NCBI RefSeq assembly: GCF_020515695.1
Contig: NZ_JAIWJA010000005.1
Span: 1 to 64,000 of the forward strand
DNA length: 64,000 bases
From: Pseudomonas sp. MWU16-30317
GTDB taxonomy: Bacteria; Pseudomonadota; Gammaproteobacteria; Pseudomonadales; Pseudomonadaceae
Direction: 5' to 3'
A program made the position numbers and the translations under genes. The notes beneath the pieces were generated by a model that worked only from the letters and a program-made list of their open reading frames with translations, was not told where the DNA came from and did no database searches. Below, piece by piece: positions 34,894-44,227 of the stretch (the first letter of the stretch is position 1; each line of letters opens with the position of its first letter).

Positions 34894-36044
34894 CAGGCGA
34901 GCAACTTGATCAAGGTGTGATAGTAGATTTCAGTCAGCACGTCGAGATCGCTGGCCAGCACGCGTTCGTCGACCTGGTGAATGGTGGCGTTGACCGGGCC
35001 CAGCTCGACCACTTGGGTGCCCATGGTGGCGATGAAACGACCATCGGAGGTGCCGCCACTGGTGGACGGCTGGGTATCACGGCCGGTGACCGCCTTGATA
35101 CTGGCCGCAACGGCGTCCAGCAGTGCGCCCGGTTCGGTAAGGAACGGCAGGCCGGACAGCGCCCAGTCGATGTGCCAGTCCAGGTCGTGCTTGTCGAGGA
35201 TGGTGGCCACGCGCTGCTGCAGGCCTTCGACAGTGGATTCGGTCGAGAAGCGGAAATTGAAGATCGCCGTCAGTTCGCCCGGAATGACGTTGGTGGCGCC
35301 GGTGCCCGAGTTGAGGTTGGACACCTGGAAGCTGGTCGGCGGGAAGAAATCGTTGCCTTGGTCCCAGTGCTCCGCAGCCAGTTCGGCCAGTGCCGGGGCG
35401 GCCAGGTGAATCGGGTTTTTGGCCAGGTGCGGATAGGCCACGTGGCCTTGCTTGCCGCGCACGGTCAAGGTCGCGCCCAGCGAGCCACGGCGGCCGTTCT
35501 TGACCACGTCACCCACCAGGGTGGTGCTCGACGGTTCGCCGACGATGCACCAGTCGAGCCGCTCGTTGCGCGCCTTGAGGCGTTCGATCACGGCCTTGGT
35601 GCCGTGATGGGCAGGGCCTTCTTCGTCGCTGGTGATCAGGAAGGTGAGCGCGCCACGGTGGTCGGGATAGTCGCCGACGAAACGTTCGGCCGCCACCACC
35701 ATGGCCGCCAGGCTGCCCTTCATGTCAGCGGCGCCGCGGCCGCAGAGCATGCCGTGTTCATCGATCAAGGCATTGAACGGCTCGACCTGCCAGGCGCTGA
35801 CCGGGCCGGTCGGCACCACGTCGGTATGCCCGGCGAAGCACAGCACCGGGCCATCGCCCTGGCCATGGTAGGCCCAGAAGTTGTCGACATCCTCGATACG
35901 CATCGGCTCCAGCGCGAACCCGGCCGCGCCCAGGCGCTGCATCATCAGCTTCTGGCAGTCGGCATCGACCGGCGTCACCGAGGGGCGACGGATAAGGTCG
36001 CAGGCCAGTTGCAGGGTAGGGGAGAGGTCGGCGGGGGCCGTCAT
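34893..36044 (-). CDS. dapE: Succinyl-diaminopimelate desuccinylase
   Basis: The protein has 383 residues of the M20 family. [12 protein letters not shown] supplies the first metal His and Asp, [14 protein letters not shown] the bridging Asp, and [17 protein letters not shown] the catalytic Glu pair. It cleaves N-succinyl-diaminopimelate in lysine and peptidoglycan synthesis. dapC and dapD lie elsewhere in the same window. It is followed by rlmA with overlapping ends. Confidence 0.95.
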   Translation of the reverse strand: MTAPADLSPTLQLACDLIRRPSVTPVDADCQKLMMQRLGAAGFALEPMRIEDVDNFWAYHGQGDGPVLCFAGHTDVVPTGPVSAWQVEPFNALIDEHGMLCGRGAADMKGSLAAMVVAAERFVGDYPDHRGALTFLITSDEEGPAHHGTKAVIERLKARNERLDWCIVGEPSSTTLVGDVVKNGRRGSLGATLTVRGKQGHVAYPHLAKNPIHLAAPALAELAAEHWDQGNDFFPPTSFQVSNLNSGTGATNVIPGELTAIFNFRFSTESTVEGLQQRVATILDKHDLDWHIDWALSGLPFLTEPGALLDAVAASIKAVTGRDTQPSTSGGTSDGRFIATMGTQVVELGPVNATIHQVDERVLASDLDVLTEIYYHTLIKLLA

Positions 36045-36234
36045 GGAAAGACTCCGAAAGCAGGATCAAGGGCGCATAAGGGCCGCTATGTTAAAGCAAA
36101 TCGGGGTGGGGCGCAGGCGCCAGTTGGTTGCCAGGGAGCGGTGTCCCGGTTCATCTGCTATGTGCCAAGCGGTCACTATGCCCTGCGGGCGCAACCGCGC
36201 CCGACCCGTTATCTTGGAAAAGGAATGAAAAGAT

Positions 36235-36882
36235 ATGAAAACCATTGTTTTGTTAGTCACGGCCTGCCTGTTCTCGAGTGCCAGTGTCATGGCTTCGTCA
36301 GCCATCGATTTCGGCGTCACAGGCAAGATCACCCCCGGCGCCTGTTATCCGACACTGAGCAACAGCACGGTGGATTTCGGCGAGATCAAGGTCACCGAGT
36401 TGGAGCGTCACACCGCGACGGTGATTGATCGAAACCGCGTCAACACCCTGAATATCAGTTGCGATGCCGCCACCCTGTTCGGCGTTCGCGGGGTCGATGA
36501 CCGCGCCGGCAGTGTTGGCAATAACTGGTACCGGGCGGCCTATGGCCTGGGCCTGACCAGTCGCGGAGAAAAGATCGGTGCGCATTATGTCGAGGTGCAC
36601 CCTGATCGTTCCACGATCAATGGCACGTCGGCATTCACCACCTATAGCGATGCGCGCGGCCAACAGTGGGGCGGCGCCCAGGATGAGCCAAGTGCCATCC
36701 CGAACGATGGGCAATTGCTGGGCTTTACCGATGCATACGGGAGCGCGGACGGCCCGGTGCCGATCAAGGACGCCAGCTTCGGCTTGAACCATTTTCTGGT
36801 GATAGCACCCGCCAGTGAGCTGACGCTGACCGGTGAGGTGCAGCTCGATGGCAAGGCGACCATCGAATTGATCTATCTCTGA
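36235..36882 (+). CDS. DUF1120 secreted protein
   Basis: The protein has 215 residues with a signal peptide at 1-21 (MKTIVLLVTACLFSSASVMA). The mature part (GVTGKITPGACYPTLSNSTV, ending TLTGEVQLDGKATIELIYL) is the DUF1120 domain, with fimbrial-subunit-like beta strands. Such proteins are usually in groups with chaperone-usher genes. Here the gene is alone, between dapE and the ndvB-like gene. An AAGGAAT sequence lies about 10 bases before the ATG. Periplasmic or surface location is likely. Confidence 0.8.
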   Translation: MKTIVLLVTACLFSSASVMASSAIDFGVTGKITPGACYPTLSNSTVDFGEIKVTELERHTATVIDRNRVNTLNISCDAATLFGVRGVDDRAGSVGNNWYRAAYGLGLTSRGEKIGAHYVEVHPDRSTINGTSAFTTYSDARGQQWGGAQDEPSAIPNDGQLLGFTDAYGSADGPVPIKDASFGLNHFLVIAPASELTLTGEVQLDGKATIELIYL

Positions 36883-36889
36883 GCGGTGT

Positions 36890-36914
36890 GCCGGGGAGCA
36901 TTGCGCCCCCCGGC
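36890..36914. terminator. Bidirectional hairpin
   Basis: GCCGGGG at 36890-36896 pairs with CCCCGGC at 36908-36914. It lies between the convergent ends of the DUF1120 gene and the ndvB-like gene. No clear U-run follows in either direction. Confidence 0.4.
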
Positions 36915-36927
36915 TTGCAGGCGCGGG

Positions 36928-39519
36928 CTATTTAGCCTGCGCCGGCTCAGTTTGCAGCAGCGGCCGAGGCTGTGCCGACAGCAGCGCCATGATCAGCGCC
37001 GCCAGGTACGGCAGCGACTGCACCAGCAGCATCGCGACCCAGAAGCGCATGTCGGAACTCGGCAGCCCCTGCACCAGGCAGATCCCGGCCGCCGCGCCCC
37101 ACAGCAAGAGCATGATGAACAGCTCTTCGCGGGCCTCCGATACGGCAACCCAGAAGCCATGGCTGTCTGCATTCTTCGGCGTGCGGAAGAACGGGATGGT
37201 CGTGGTGAAGAAGCCGTACAGCACCGCTTTGGCGATGGTGTGCGACAGCGCCAGCCCCGCCAGGGCTGCCGCGAAGGCGTCCTTGAGGTTGACGCCCACC
37301 GCGCGGCGGTACAGGAAGATGATCTTGCCGACCTTGAACACGAACAGCGCCAACGGCGGAATCGCGAAGATCATCAGCGGCGGATCGACCCGGTGGGGCA
37401 CGATGATCATCGCCGCCGACCACAACAGCGCGCCGACGGTGAAGAAGATGTTCATGCCGTCCGCGACCCACGGTAGCCAGCCCGCGAGGAAGTGGTAGCG
37501 CTGGCCGCGAGTCAGTTCGGTGCCCTTACCGCGCAGCAGGCTGGCGGTGTGGCGCTTGATGATCTGGATAGCGCCGTAGGCCCAGCGGAAGCGCTGCTTC
37601 TTGAAGTCGATAAAGGTGTCGGGCATCAAGCCCTTGCCATAACTTTCGTGGTGATACGCGGCCGACCAGCCCTTCTCGAACACCCGCAGCCCCAGCTCGG
37701 CATCCTCGCAGATGCACCAGTCGGCCCAGCCCAGTTCCTCGAGGACGCTGCGGCGGGTCATGGTCATGGTGCCATGCTGGATGATCGCGTCGCGGTCGTT
37801 GCGGGTGACCATGCCGATATGGAAGAAGCCCTTGTACTCGGAGTAGCAAAGCTTCTTGAAGGTGCTTTCGTCCTGGTCGCGGTAGTCCTGCGGCGACTGC
37901 ACGATGGCGATCTTCGGATCGGCGAAGTGCGGCACCATGTGCTTGAGCCAGTTGCGGTGCACGCAGTAGTCGGAGTCGATCACCGCGATCACTTCGGCAT
38001 CCTTGGCGGTGTGCGGCAGCAGGTAGTTGAGCGCGCCGCCCTTGAACCCGGCCAAGGGCGCGACGTGGAAGAACTTGAAGCGCGGGCCGAGGGTTTCGCA
38101 ATGCGCCTTGACCGGCTCCCAGACTGCCGGGTCCTTAGTGTTGTTGTCGATCAGCAACACTTCGAAGTCGGGGTAATCCAGAGCGGCGAGGGCGTTGAGG
38201 GTCTGTTTGACCATCTCTGGCGGCTCGTTGTAGCACGGCACGTGGATCGAGACTTTGGGACGGTAGGCGCTGTCGGTCTCGTTGGGCAGGAATTCCCGGC
38301 GGCGCTTGTGGGTCCAGACCGCTTCGGCCAGTTCATGGGCCTCGGTCAGCAGCACGATGAAGACCCCCATCGCCCCGAGTGCCAGCAAAAAGCCCACCGT
38401 CAGGCTGAACCAGGTGCTGTACTGCTGGCTGTAGTCATAACCGATCCACACCAGCACCGACCCGCACAGGAAGGCGATAAAGGTCAGGAAGGTCCGACCG
38501 CGCTGACGCAGCGCCGAGCCGTCGATCAGCATCAGCGCCAAGGCCAGAGTCGCCAGCACCGCCGAGCCGATCGCCAGTACCCGCCACTGCGGAATAGCGA
38601 CGATGGGGCCTTCAAAATTGAATTTCTGCTGGCGCTGGGCGTTGAAAACCCCCCAGTACGCGCCTACCGAGCCTTCGTCGCTGGCTTTCCACGGCTGGTC
38701 ATAGGCCTCGATCACGAAGTAGTTGTAGCCACGGCGATTGAGGGTGTTGACCAGGTTGCGCAGATAAATGGCCTGATCCGCTGGCGATGCATCGGCGCCA
38801 CCGCGCATGCGGCCATTGCTCGGCCAGCCCACTTCAGAGAGCAGCAGCGGTTTTTTCGGGAACATCTTTTTCAGTTCGTGGGCGCGATCGAGCACGAACT
38901 GCTGGGCGTTGCCCACCTTGATGAATTCCCAGTACGGCAGGATGTGCGCGGCGATCAGGTCGACGTGCTTGGCCAGCTCCGGGTTGTGTTCCCAGATGTG
39001 CCACTGTTCGGAGGTGGTGACTGGCACTTTGACGGCGGCCCGCACGCGATCGAGGTAGTCGGTCAACTGCTTGACCGTGACTTCCTTGCGAAACAGCGCT
39101 TCGTTGCCCACCACCACGCGCACGACGCTGCGGGTGCTGTTGGCCAGTTCGATGACTTTGGCGATTTCCCGCTCGTTGCGCTCCAGATCGGGGCCGATCC
39201 AGGCGCCCAGGGTCACGCGCAGGCCGAACTCTTCAGCCAGACGCGGGATGTCCTCCTGGGTGCCATCGACCGAGTACACACGGATGTGGTCGGTCAGCTT
39301 GCTCATTTGTTCGAGGTCCTGACGCATTTCTTCGTCGGACGGGTACACGCCTTTCTGCGGGTTCTGCCCCAGGCGGAACGGCGAGTAGGAAAATCCGGAG
39401 ATCTGATCCGGCCAGTCGGGTGCTGACACCGGACGGTTGATCAAGGCCCAGAAGCCGGTGAACAGCGCGGCAATCGCCACGATCACCACAAGGTTGAGAC
39501 CAAATTTACGCGATGACAT
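36928..39519 (-). CDS. ndvB: NdvB-like beta-glucan glucosyltransferase
   Basis: The protein has 863 residues. After an N-terminal membrane anchor (~8-26) a glycoside hydrolase 17-like domain spans ~35-310 (SEVGWPSNGRMRGG holds the nucleophile Glu; VVGNEALF the acid). Membrane segments near 315-400 lead into a family 2 glycosyltransferase at ~430-680, with the DxD motif VIDSDYCVH, the base region CEDAELGLRVFEKGW and the QRFRWAYGA box. Further membrane segments follow. This layout is that of Pseudomonas NdvB, which makes periplasmic beta-1,3-linked cyclic glucans. The gene stands alone. Confidence 0.85.
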   Translation of the reverse strand: MSSRKFGLNLVVIVAIAALFTGFWALINRPVSAPDWPDQISGFSYSPFRLGQNPQKGVYPSDEEMRQDLEQMSKLTDHIRVYSVDGTQEDIPRLAEEFGLRVTLGAWIGPDLERNEREIAKVIELANSTRSVVRVVVGNEALFRKEVTVKQLTDYLDRVRAAVKVPVTTSEQWHIWEHNPELAKHVDLIAAHILPYWEFIKVGNAQQFVLDRAHELKKMFPKKPLLLSEVGWPSNGRMRGGADASPADQAIYLRNLVNTLNRRGYNYFVIEAYDQPWKASDEGSVGAYWGVFNAQRQQKFNFEGPIVAIPQWRVLAIGSAVLATLALALMLIDGSALRQRGRTFLTFIAFLCGSVLVWIGYDYSQQYSTWFSLTVGFLLALGAMGVFIVLLTEAHELAEAVWTHKRRREFLPNETDSAYRPKVSIHVPCYNEPPEMVKQTLNALAALDYPDFEVLLIDNNTKDPAVWEPVKAHCETLGPRFKFFHVAPLAGFKGGALNYLLPHTAKDAEVIAVIDSDYCVHRNWLKHMVPHFADPKIAIVQSPQDYRDQDESTFKKLCYSEYKGFFHIGMVTRNDRDAIIQHGTMTMTRRSVLEELGWADWCICEDAELGLRVFEKGWSAAYHHESYGKGLMPDTFIDFKKQRFRWAYGAIQIIKRHTASLLRGKGTELTRGQRYHFLAGWLPWVADGMNIFFTVGALLWSAAMIIVPHRVDPPLMIFAIPPLALFVFKVGKIIFLYRRAVGVNLKDAFAAALAGLALSHTIAKAVLYGFFTTTIPFFRTPKNADSHGFWVAVSEAREELFIMLLLWGAAAGICLVQGLPSSDMRFWVAMLLVQSLPYLAALIMALLSAQPRPLLQTEPAQAK

Positions 39520-39796
39520 AGGGTGTTCAGGTTCCGATAGGGGGAACGGGCGGTTTGAGAGGCGCGAATCCTACGCGGGCGCTATAGGACTGTATAGGTA
39601 TAGCCTGTAGGACGTTTCTTGGATTGGAATTCGTGGACGAAGTTCTCGTGGTGATTTCCTGAGTCTCGTCGCGCAGAGCCCGTTGCCACAAGTCAACGTA
39701 TCTCCATGGGCGAAGCGGGCTGGCGCGTTCGGCAGCGAAGGGGCCAGCAAGGCTGTCTGCATGTATACTGCGCGCCGAATTTCGAGGGCCCGAACC

Positions 39797-40594
39797 ATGA
39801 GTGAACAAGATCCCCGTTTTGCCGGCATCGCCCGTTTGTATGGCGTGCAGGGGCTGCAACGCCTGCGTGATGCCCATGTGGCGATCGTCGGTGTCGGCGG
39901 GGTCGGCTCGTGGGCGGCCGAAGCCATGGCCCGCAGCGGCGTGGGGGAGATATCGCTGTTCGATCTGGACGACGTCTGCGTCAGCAACAGCAACCGCCAG
40001 TTACACGCGCTGGCCGGTACGATCGGCCAGTCCAAGGTCGAGGTGATGGCCGAGCGTTTACGGGCGATCAACCCCGATTGCGTGGTGCATGCAGTGGCCG
40101 ACTTCGTCACCCGCGAGACCATGGCCGAGTACATCACTCAGGACATGGACTGCGTGCTCGACTGCATCGACAGCATCCATGCCAAGGCGGCTCTGATCGC
40201 CTGGTGCAAGCGCCGCAAGATCCTCATCATCACCACCGGCGGCGCGGGCGGGCAGATCGATCCGACGCTGATCCGGGTCGGCGACCTTAACCGCACGTAT
40301 AACGATCCGCTGGCGTCCAACGTGCGCTCGATGCTGCGTCGTGATTATGGGTTTTCCCGCAATGTGACTCGGCACTACAGCGTGCCCTGCGTGTACTCCA
40401 CCGAGCAGTTGCGGTATCCACTGCCCGATGGCAGCGTGTGCCTGCAGAAGGGTTTCGTGGGGGAGGGCGTCAAGCTCGACTGCGCCGGGGGCTTCGGCGC
40501 GGTCATGATGGTGACCGCCAGCTTCGGCATGGTGGCGGCGTCCAAGGCGGTGGAAAAGCTCGTCGCGGGCTCGCGGCGGCCCTCGGAGCGCTGA
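39797..40594 (+). CDS. tcdA: tRNA threonylcarbamoyladenosine dehydratase TcdA
   Basis: The protein has 265 residues from ATG 39797. It is an E1/MoeB-type enzyme with nucleotide-binding AIVGVGGVGSWAAEAMARSG, the Asp/Arg stretch LDDVCVSNSNRQLHAL and DCVLDCIDSI. It cyclises t6A at position 37 of tRNA, using ATP, with sulfur relay help from CsdE. The csdA-csdE pair sits just downstream on the opposite strand, in line with this link. Confidence 0.92.
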   Translation: MSEQDPRFAGIARLYGVQGLQRLRDAHVAIVGVGGVGSWAAEAMARSGVGEISLFDLDDVCVSNSNRQLHALAGTIGQSKVEVMAERLRAINPDCVVHAVADFVTRETMAEYITQDMDCVLDCIDSIHAKAALIAWCKRRKILIITTGGAGGQIDPTLIRVGDLNRTYNDPLASNVRSMLRRDYGFSRNVTRHYSVPCVYSTEQLRYPLPDGSVCLQKGFVGEGVKLDCAGGFGAVMMVTASFGMVAASKAVEKLVAGSRRPSER

Positions 40595-40620
40595 AGGTTT
40601 TGTGTCAACTGGGCCGGCGT

Positions 40621-40732
40621 CTTCGCGGGCAAGCCTTGCTCCCACAACGGTGCGATGTAAGCCTGTGGGAGCAAGCCTTGCTCCCACAGTGGTGCGATGT
40701 AAGCCTGTGGGAGCGAAGCTTGCTCGCGAAGG
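40621..40732. repeat. Tandem REP array between tcdA and csdE
   Basis: A 42-bp unit is present twice in tandem (40634-40675 and 40676-40718). The middle forms a perfect 13-1-13 palindrome, CTGTGGGAGCAAG / CTTGCTCCCACAG, at 40663-40689. It is flanked by half units with CTTCGCGGG (40621) and CGCGAAGG (up to 40732). A further partial unit lies around 40795-40830. The array separates two convergent genes. Confidence 0.85.
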
Positions 40733-40840
40733 GGCCGGCACTGACTGCCCAAAACCATAGAATCTCCCACATAAGTACGGCTCAAGACCGGTCCCTATGG
40801 GAGCAAGGTTGCGCGTTCGGCTGTGAAGAGGCCAGAGTGC

Positions 40841-41254
40841 CTAGCGAATGTCTGCCAGATACTCCCGCATCCGCTTGAGCACCGCATTCATGCCGTTACT
40901 GCGCGACGGCGACAGCTGTCGGGCCAGGCCCAGGTCGGTGAACCAGGCCGGCAGGTCAAGGGCTTCGACCTCGACAGCACTCAAGCCTTCGACCCGCACC
41001 AGCAGCAGTGCCAACAGCCCACGGATCAAGCGCGCATCGCTGTAGGCCTTGAAATGCCAGCATCCGTCGAAGTGCTCGGCGCTCAGCCAGACTTGGCTTT
41101 CACAGCCATGCACGCGGTGTTCGTCGCGCTTTTCAGCCTCGCTCATGGGCGCCAGGCGTTCGCCCCATTGCATCAGCAGACGTGCCCTCTGTTCCCAGCC
41201 GGGGGCGTGCTCAAAGGCTTGCAGTGCCTGGGCTGCGGCGTCCGGCAGGGTCAT
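40841..41254 (-). CDS. csdE: Cysteine desulfurase sulfur acceptor CsdE (SufE family)
   Basis: The protein has 137 residues of the SufE family, with the acceptor Cys in HRVHGCESQVWL. It takes sulfur from CsdA and passes it on to other acceptors. Its start overlaps the stop of csdA by four bases. Next to tcdA, CsdE rather than SufE is the better name. Confidence 0.88.
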   Translation of the reverse strand: MTLPDAAAQALQAFEHAPGWEQRARLLMQWGERLAPMSEAEKRDEHRVHGCESQVWLSAEHFDGCWHFKAYSDARLIRGLLALLLVRVEGLSAVEVEALDLPAWFTDLGLARQLSPSRSNGMNAVLKRMREYLADIR

Positions 41255-42456
41255 CGAAGCATTTCCAGGGCCTTGTCCAGCGCTTCAAAAAAGCGCTGCA
41301 GGTCATCGCTGTCGTTGTACAGGGCCAGCGATACCCGGATTGCACCCTGCAAGCCCAGGCGCTTGAGCAGCGGCATCGCGCAGTGATGGCCGGCGCGCAC
41401 GGCGATACCCTGGTCGGTCAGCAAGTGGGCGAGGTCGGCGTTGTGCACGCCGTCCACGGTAAAACTGGCCAGCGCCGCCTGCGGGTCACCCACTACTCGC
41501 ACGCCCTCGCGGTCGTGCAGGCCGCGCAGCAGTTGGCGATGCAAAGCCGCCTCGTGGGCCAGTACGGCCTTGGTATCCAGGCCGCCGAGGTAGTCGAGGC
41601 TGGCGCTGAGGCCGATCACACTGGCGATCGGCGGCGTGCCGGCTTCGAAACCCAAGGGCGCCGGATGGAAACTGGCTACGTGGTAATCGGCGGTATGGAC
41701 CATTTCGCCGCCGAACTGCCAGTGCTGCAGGCGGCCCAGGCCGCGGCAACTGCCGTACAGGGCGCCAAGGCCGTCCGGGCCATAGAGCTTGTGACTGGAA
41801 AATACATAGAAGTCGCAGTCGAGCTGCTGCACGTCATGCCGCCCGTGGACCACGCCCTGAGCGCCATCGACCACGGTCAAGGCATCCTGCGCGCGGGCCA
41901 TGGCCAGCAGCGAATCCAGCGGTTGCCAGGTGCCGAGCACGTTGGACAACTGGCTGACAGCGAGCAAGCGGGTGCGAGGGCCGATCAGGGCAGCGGCGCT
42001 GTCGAGGTCGATCATTCCACCGGCGGTCAGTGGCAAGATCACCAACTTCACCCCGCGGCGTTGGGCCAGCTGCTGCCAAGGCAACAGGTTGGCGTGATGC
42101 TCCAGGGCGCTGATGGCGATTTCGTCGCCAGGGCGAAACTCGTTCTCCAGGCCATAGGCGAGCAGATTAAGGGCCGAGGTGGCTCCGTGGGTAAAGATGA
42201 TCTGGCTGGGGCTCGGGGCATTGAGCCATTGGGCGATCTTTTCCCGGCTGCCTTCGAACGCCTGGGTCGCCATGGCGCCAGGCAGGTGTTGCGCACGGTG
42301 CACGTTGGCGGCGCCATGGCTGTAATAGTGAGCAATCGCGTCGAGCAGGGCCTGGGGCTTTTGCGTGGTGGCAGCGCTGTCCAGGTAGGTCTGCTGCTGG
42401 CGTTGCAAGGCGGCGATGGCCGGAAAATCGGCGCGCCAGGGAGAGGGCTGGAACAT
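41251..42456 (-). CDS. csdA: Cysteine desulfurase CsdA
   Basis: The protein has 401 residues of the class V aminotransferase fold. FSSHKLYGPDGLGALYG holds the Lys that binds PLP, and AVRAGHHCAMPLLKRLG the catalytic Cys in the RxGHHC form of the SufS/CsdA group. It removes sulfur from cysteine to CsdE. csdA-csdE overlap and lie 52 bp downstream of dapD. Confidence 0.9.
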   Translation of the reverse strand: MFQPSPWRADFPAIAALQRQQQTYLDSAATTQKPQALLDAIAHYYSHGAANVHRAQHLPGAMATQAFEGSREKIAQWLNAPSPSQIIFTHGATSALNLLAYGLENEFRPGDEIAISALEHHANLLPWQQLAQRRGVKLVILPLTAGGMIDLDSAAALIGPRTRLLAVSQLSNVLGTWQPLDSLLAMARAQDALTVVDGAQGVVHGRHDVQQLDCDFYVFSSHKLYGPDGLGALYGSCRGLGRLQHWQFGGEMVHTADYHVASFHPAPLGFEAGTPPIASVIGLSASLDYLGGLDTKAVLAHEAALHRQLLRGLHDREGVRVVGDPQAALASFTVDGVHNADLAHLLTDQGIAVRAGHHCAMPLLKRLGLQGAIRVSLALYNDSDDLQRFFEALDKALEMLR

Positions 42457-42508
42457 GGGTATAGGCTCTGGCAGTCGGGGCCGCCTGCAGGCGACCCCGG
42501 TACGCCAC

Positions 42509-43543
42509 TTAGTTGTGAGCGTGCAGCGCTTCGTTCAGCTCGATGGCCGACTTGTGGGTTTTGCATTCCACAGCGCCGGTTTCCGAGTTGCGACGGAACA
42601 GCAGGTCGGTCTGGCCAGCCAGGTCTCGGGCCTTGACCACTTTGACCAACTGGTTGTTTTCGTCCAGCAGCGCCACTTTGGTGCCGGCGGTTACATACAG
42701 CCCGGACTCAACCGTATTGCGGTCGCCCAGCGGGATACCGATACCGGCGTTGGCGCCGATCAGGCAGCCTTCGCCGACCTTGATGATGATGTTGCCGCCA
42801 CCTGACAGGGTGCCCATGGTCGAGCAACCGCCGCCCAGGTCGGAACCCTTGCCGACGAACACGCCTGCCGAAACGCGACCTTCGATCATGCCAGGGCCTT
42901 CGGTGCCCGCATTAAAGTTGACGAAGCCTTCGTGCATGATGGTGGTGCCTTCGCCGATGTAGGCACCCAGGCGCACACGGGCGCTGTCGGCGATACGAAC
43001 GCCGGCCGGGACCACGTAGTCGGTCATTTTCGGGAACTTGTCCACCGAGAACACTTCCAGCAGCTCGCCTTTCAGGCGTGCTTCGAGTTGACGCTCGGCC
43101 AGCTCGCCCAGGTCGATGGCGCCTTGGCTGGTCCACGCCACGTTCGGCAGCAGCGGGAAGATACCCGCCAGGCTCACGCCGTGCGGCTTGACCAGGCGGT
43201 GGGACAGCAGGTGCAGCTTGAGGTAGGCCTCAGGGGTAGACGTCAAGGCGACGTCTTCGGCCAGGATAGTGGCGACCAGTGGACGATGGCTTTCGGCCAG
43301 ACGCGTCAGCAGCGCCGATTGGCTCGCGTCGACGGTCTTCAGCGCTTCAGCCAGTTGCGAGGCCTGTGCGGTGGTGAAGGTGATGGCCTGGTTGCCGCCG
43401 GTGTAGTCCAGCAGCGGGGCGATGGCCTGGATCAGGTCGCCGGGCGGGTTCAGCAGTGGCTGGGCGTAGAACACCTCCAGCCAGGTGCCGTTGCGGTTTT
43501 GAGTGCCGACGCCGAAGGCCAGGCTGAATGGAGTGGTGGACAT
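42509..43543 (-). CDS. dapD: Tetrahydrodipicolinate N-succinyltransferase
   Basis: The protein has 344 residues from ATG 43543, with GAGG upstream. The N-terminal alpha-helical part is the form found in Pseudomonas and actinobacteria (type 2 DapD). The C-terminal half is a left-handed beta helix with hexapeptide repeats (VRLGAYIGEGTTIMHEGFVN, then GGGNIIIKVGEGCLIGANAG). It adds succinyl to tetrahydrodipicolinate in lysine synthesis. The ArsC-like gene precedes it on the same strand. Confidence 0.93.
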   Translation of the reverse strand: MSTTPFSLAFGVGTQNRNGTWLEVFYAQPLLNPPGDLIQAIAPLLDYTGGNQAITFTTAQASQLAEALKTVDASQSALLTRLAESHRPLVATILAEDVALTSTPEAYLKLHLLSHRLVKPHGVSLAGIFPLLPNVAWTSQGAIDLGELAERQLEARLKGELLEVFSVDKFPKMTDYVVPAGVRIADSARVRLGAYIGEGTTIMHEGFVNFNAGTEGPGMIEGRVSAGVFVGKGSDLGGGCSTMGTLSGGGNIIIKVGEGCLIGANAGIGIPLGDRNTVESGLYVTAGTKVALLDENNQLVKVVKARDLAGQTDLLFRRNSETGAVECKTHKSAIELNEALHAHN

Positions 43544-43588
43544 GCAATTACCTCGTTGCAAGTGAAAGGGGGCCATGGGTGCCAGTAC

Positions 43589-43936
43589 TTACTGGACGGC
43601 CGCCGCATAAATGTCGGGTTTGAAGCCAATCAGGGTCTTGTTGCCCAGATCGAGCACGGGGCGCTTGATCATCGAGGGCTGGGCGAGCATCAGTTCGATG
43701 GCCTTGGCCTGGTCGAGGTCGGCCTTCTGAGCGTCCTCGAGCTTGCGAAACGTGGTGCCCGCGCGATTGAGCACCACTTGCCAGCCGTGCTCGTTGCACC
43801 ACTGCGCCAGGTGCTCGCGGTCGATGCCCTGGGTCTTGTAGTCATGGAAGGCATATTCGACCGGTTTTTCGTCAAGCCAGGTACGGGCCTTTTTCATGGT
43901 GTCGCAGGCTTTGATGCCATAGAGAGTGTAAGCCAT
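43589..43936 (-). CDS. ArsC-family reductase (YffB/Spx-like)
   Basis: The protein has 115 residues of thioredoxin-like fold. LYGIKACDTMKKARTWLDE holds a single Cys instead of CxxC, and KRPVLDLGNKTLIGF the RP motif of the ArsC family. The YffB proteins next to dapD in Pseudomonas are of unknown function and probably glutathione-dependent. Arsenate reduction is unlikely because no ars genes lie near. Confidence 0.85.
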   Translation of the reverse strand: MAYTLYGIKACDTMKKARTWLDEKPVEYAFHDYKTQGIDREHLAQWCNEHGWQVVLNRAGTTFRKLEDAQKADLDQAKAIELMLAQPSMIKRPVLDLGNKTLIGFKPDIYAAAVQ

Positions 43937-44227
43937 GGATTATCGCCGGGCGGGTGGCACTGGCCGCCCGTCCCCTGTTCTCCGCAAGATTGATCGACGA
44001 ATTATGCGGCATCACGTGTTTCGATGCCATGACTGCGTCTGGGGGAAAGGTGACAGGGTTATGCCAGGCGGGCGTTGGGGCTGGATGAAAGTTCGTTTCA
44101 TCTGATGGTGCGACCTTGGTGCAGCAGCGTAGCGCGGCCGTAAACCGTTACCATAACCGCCAAGCGGACGCTTCTCTTCCTGGAGGCGTCCTGGTCAATC
44201 CGCCCGCACAGGAACCGCGTCGCCTCC

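Noticed and set aside
40621..40732. CRISPR-like array suggested by regularly spaced repeats
   Set aside because: The repeats are REP palindromes in tandem with the spacer copied too. There are only two units and no cas genes.
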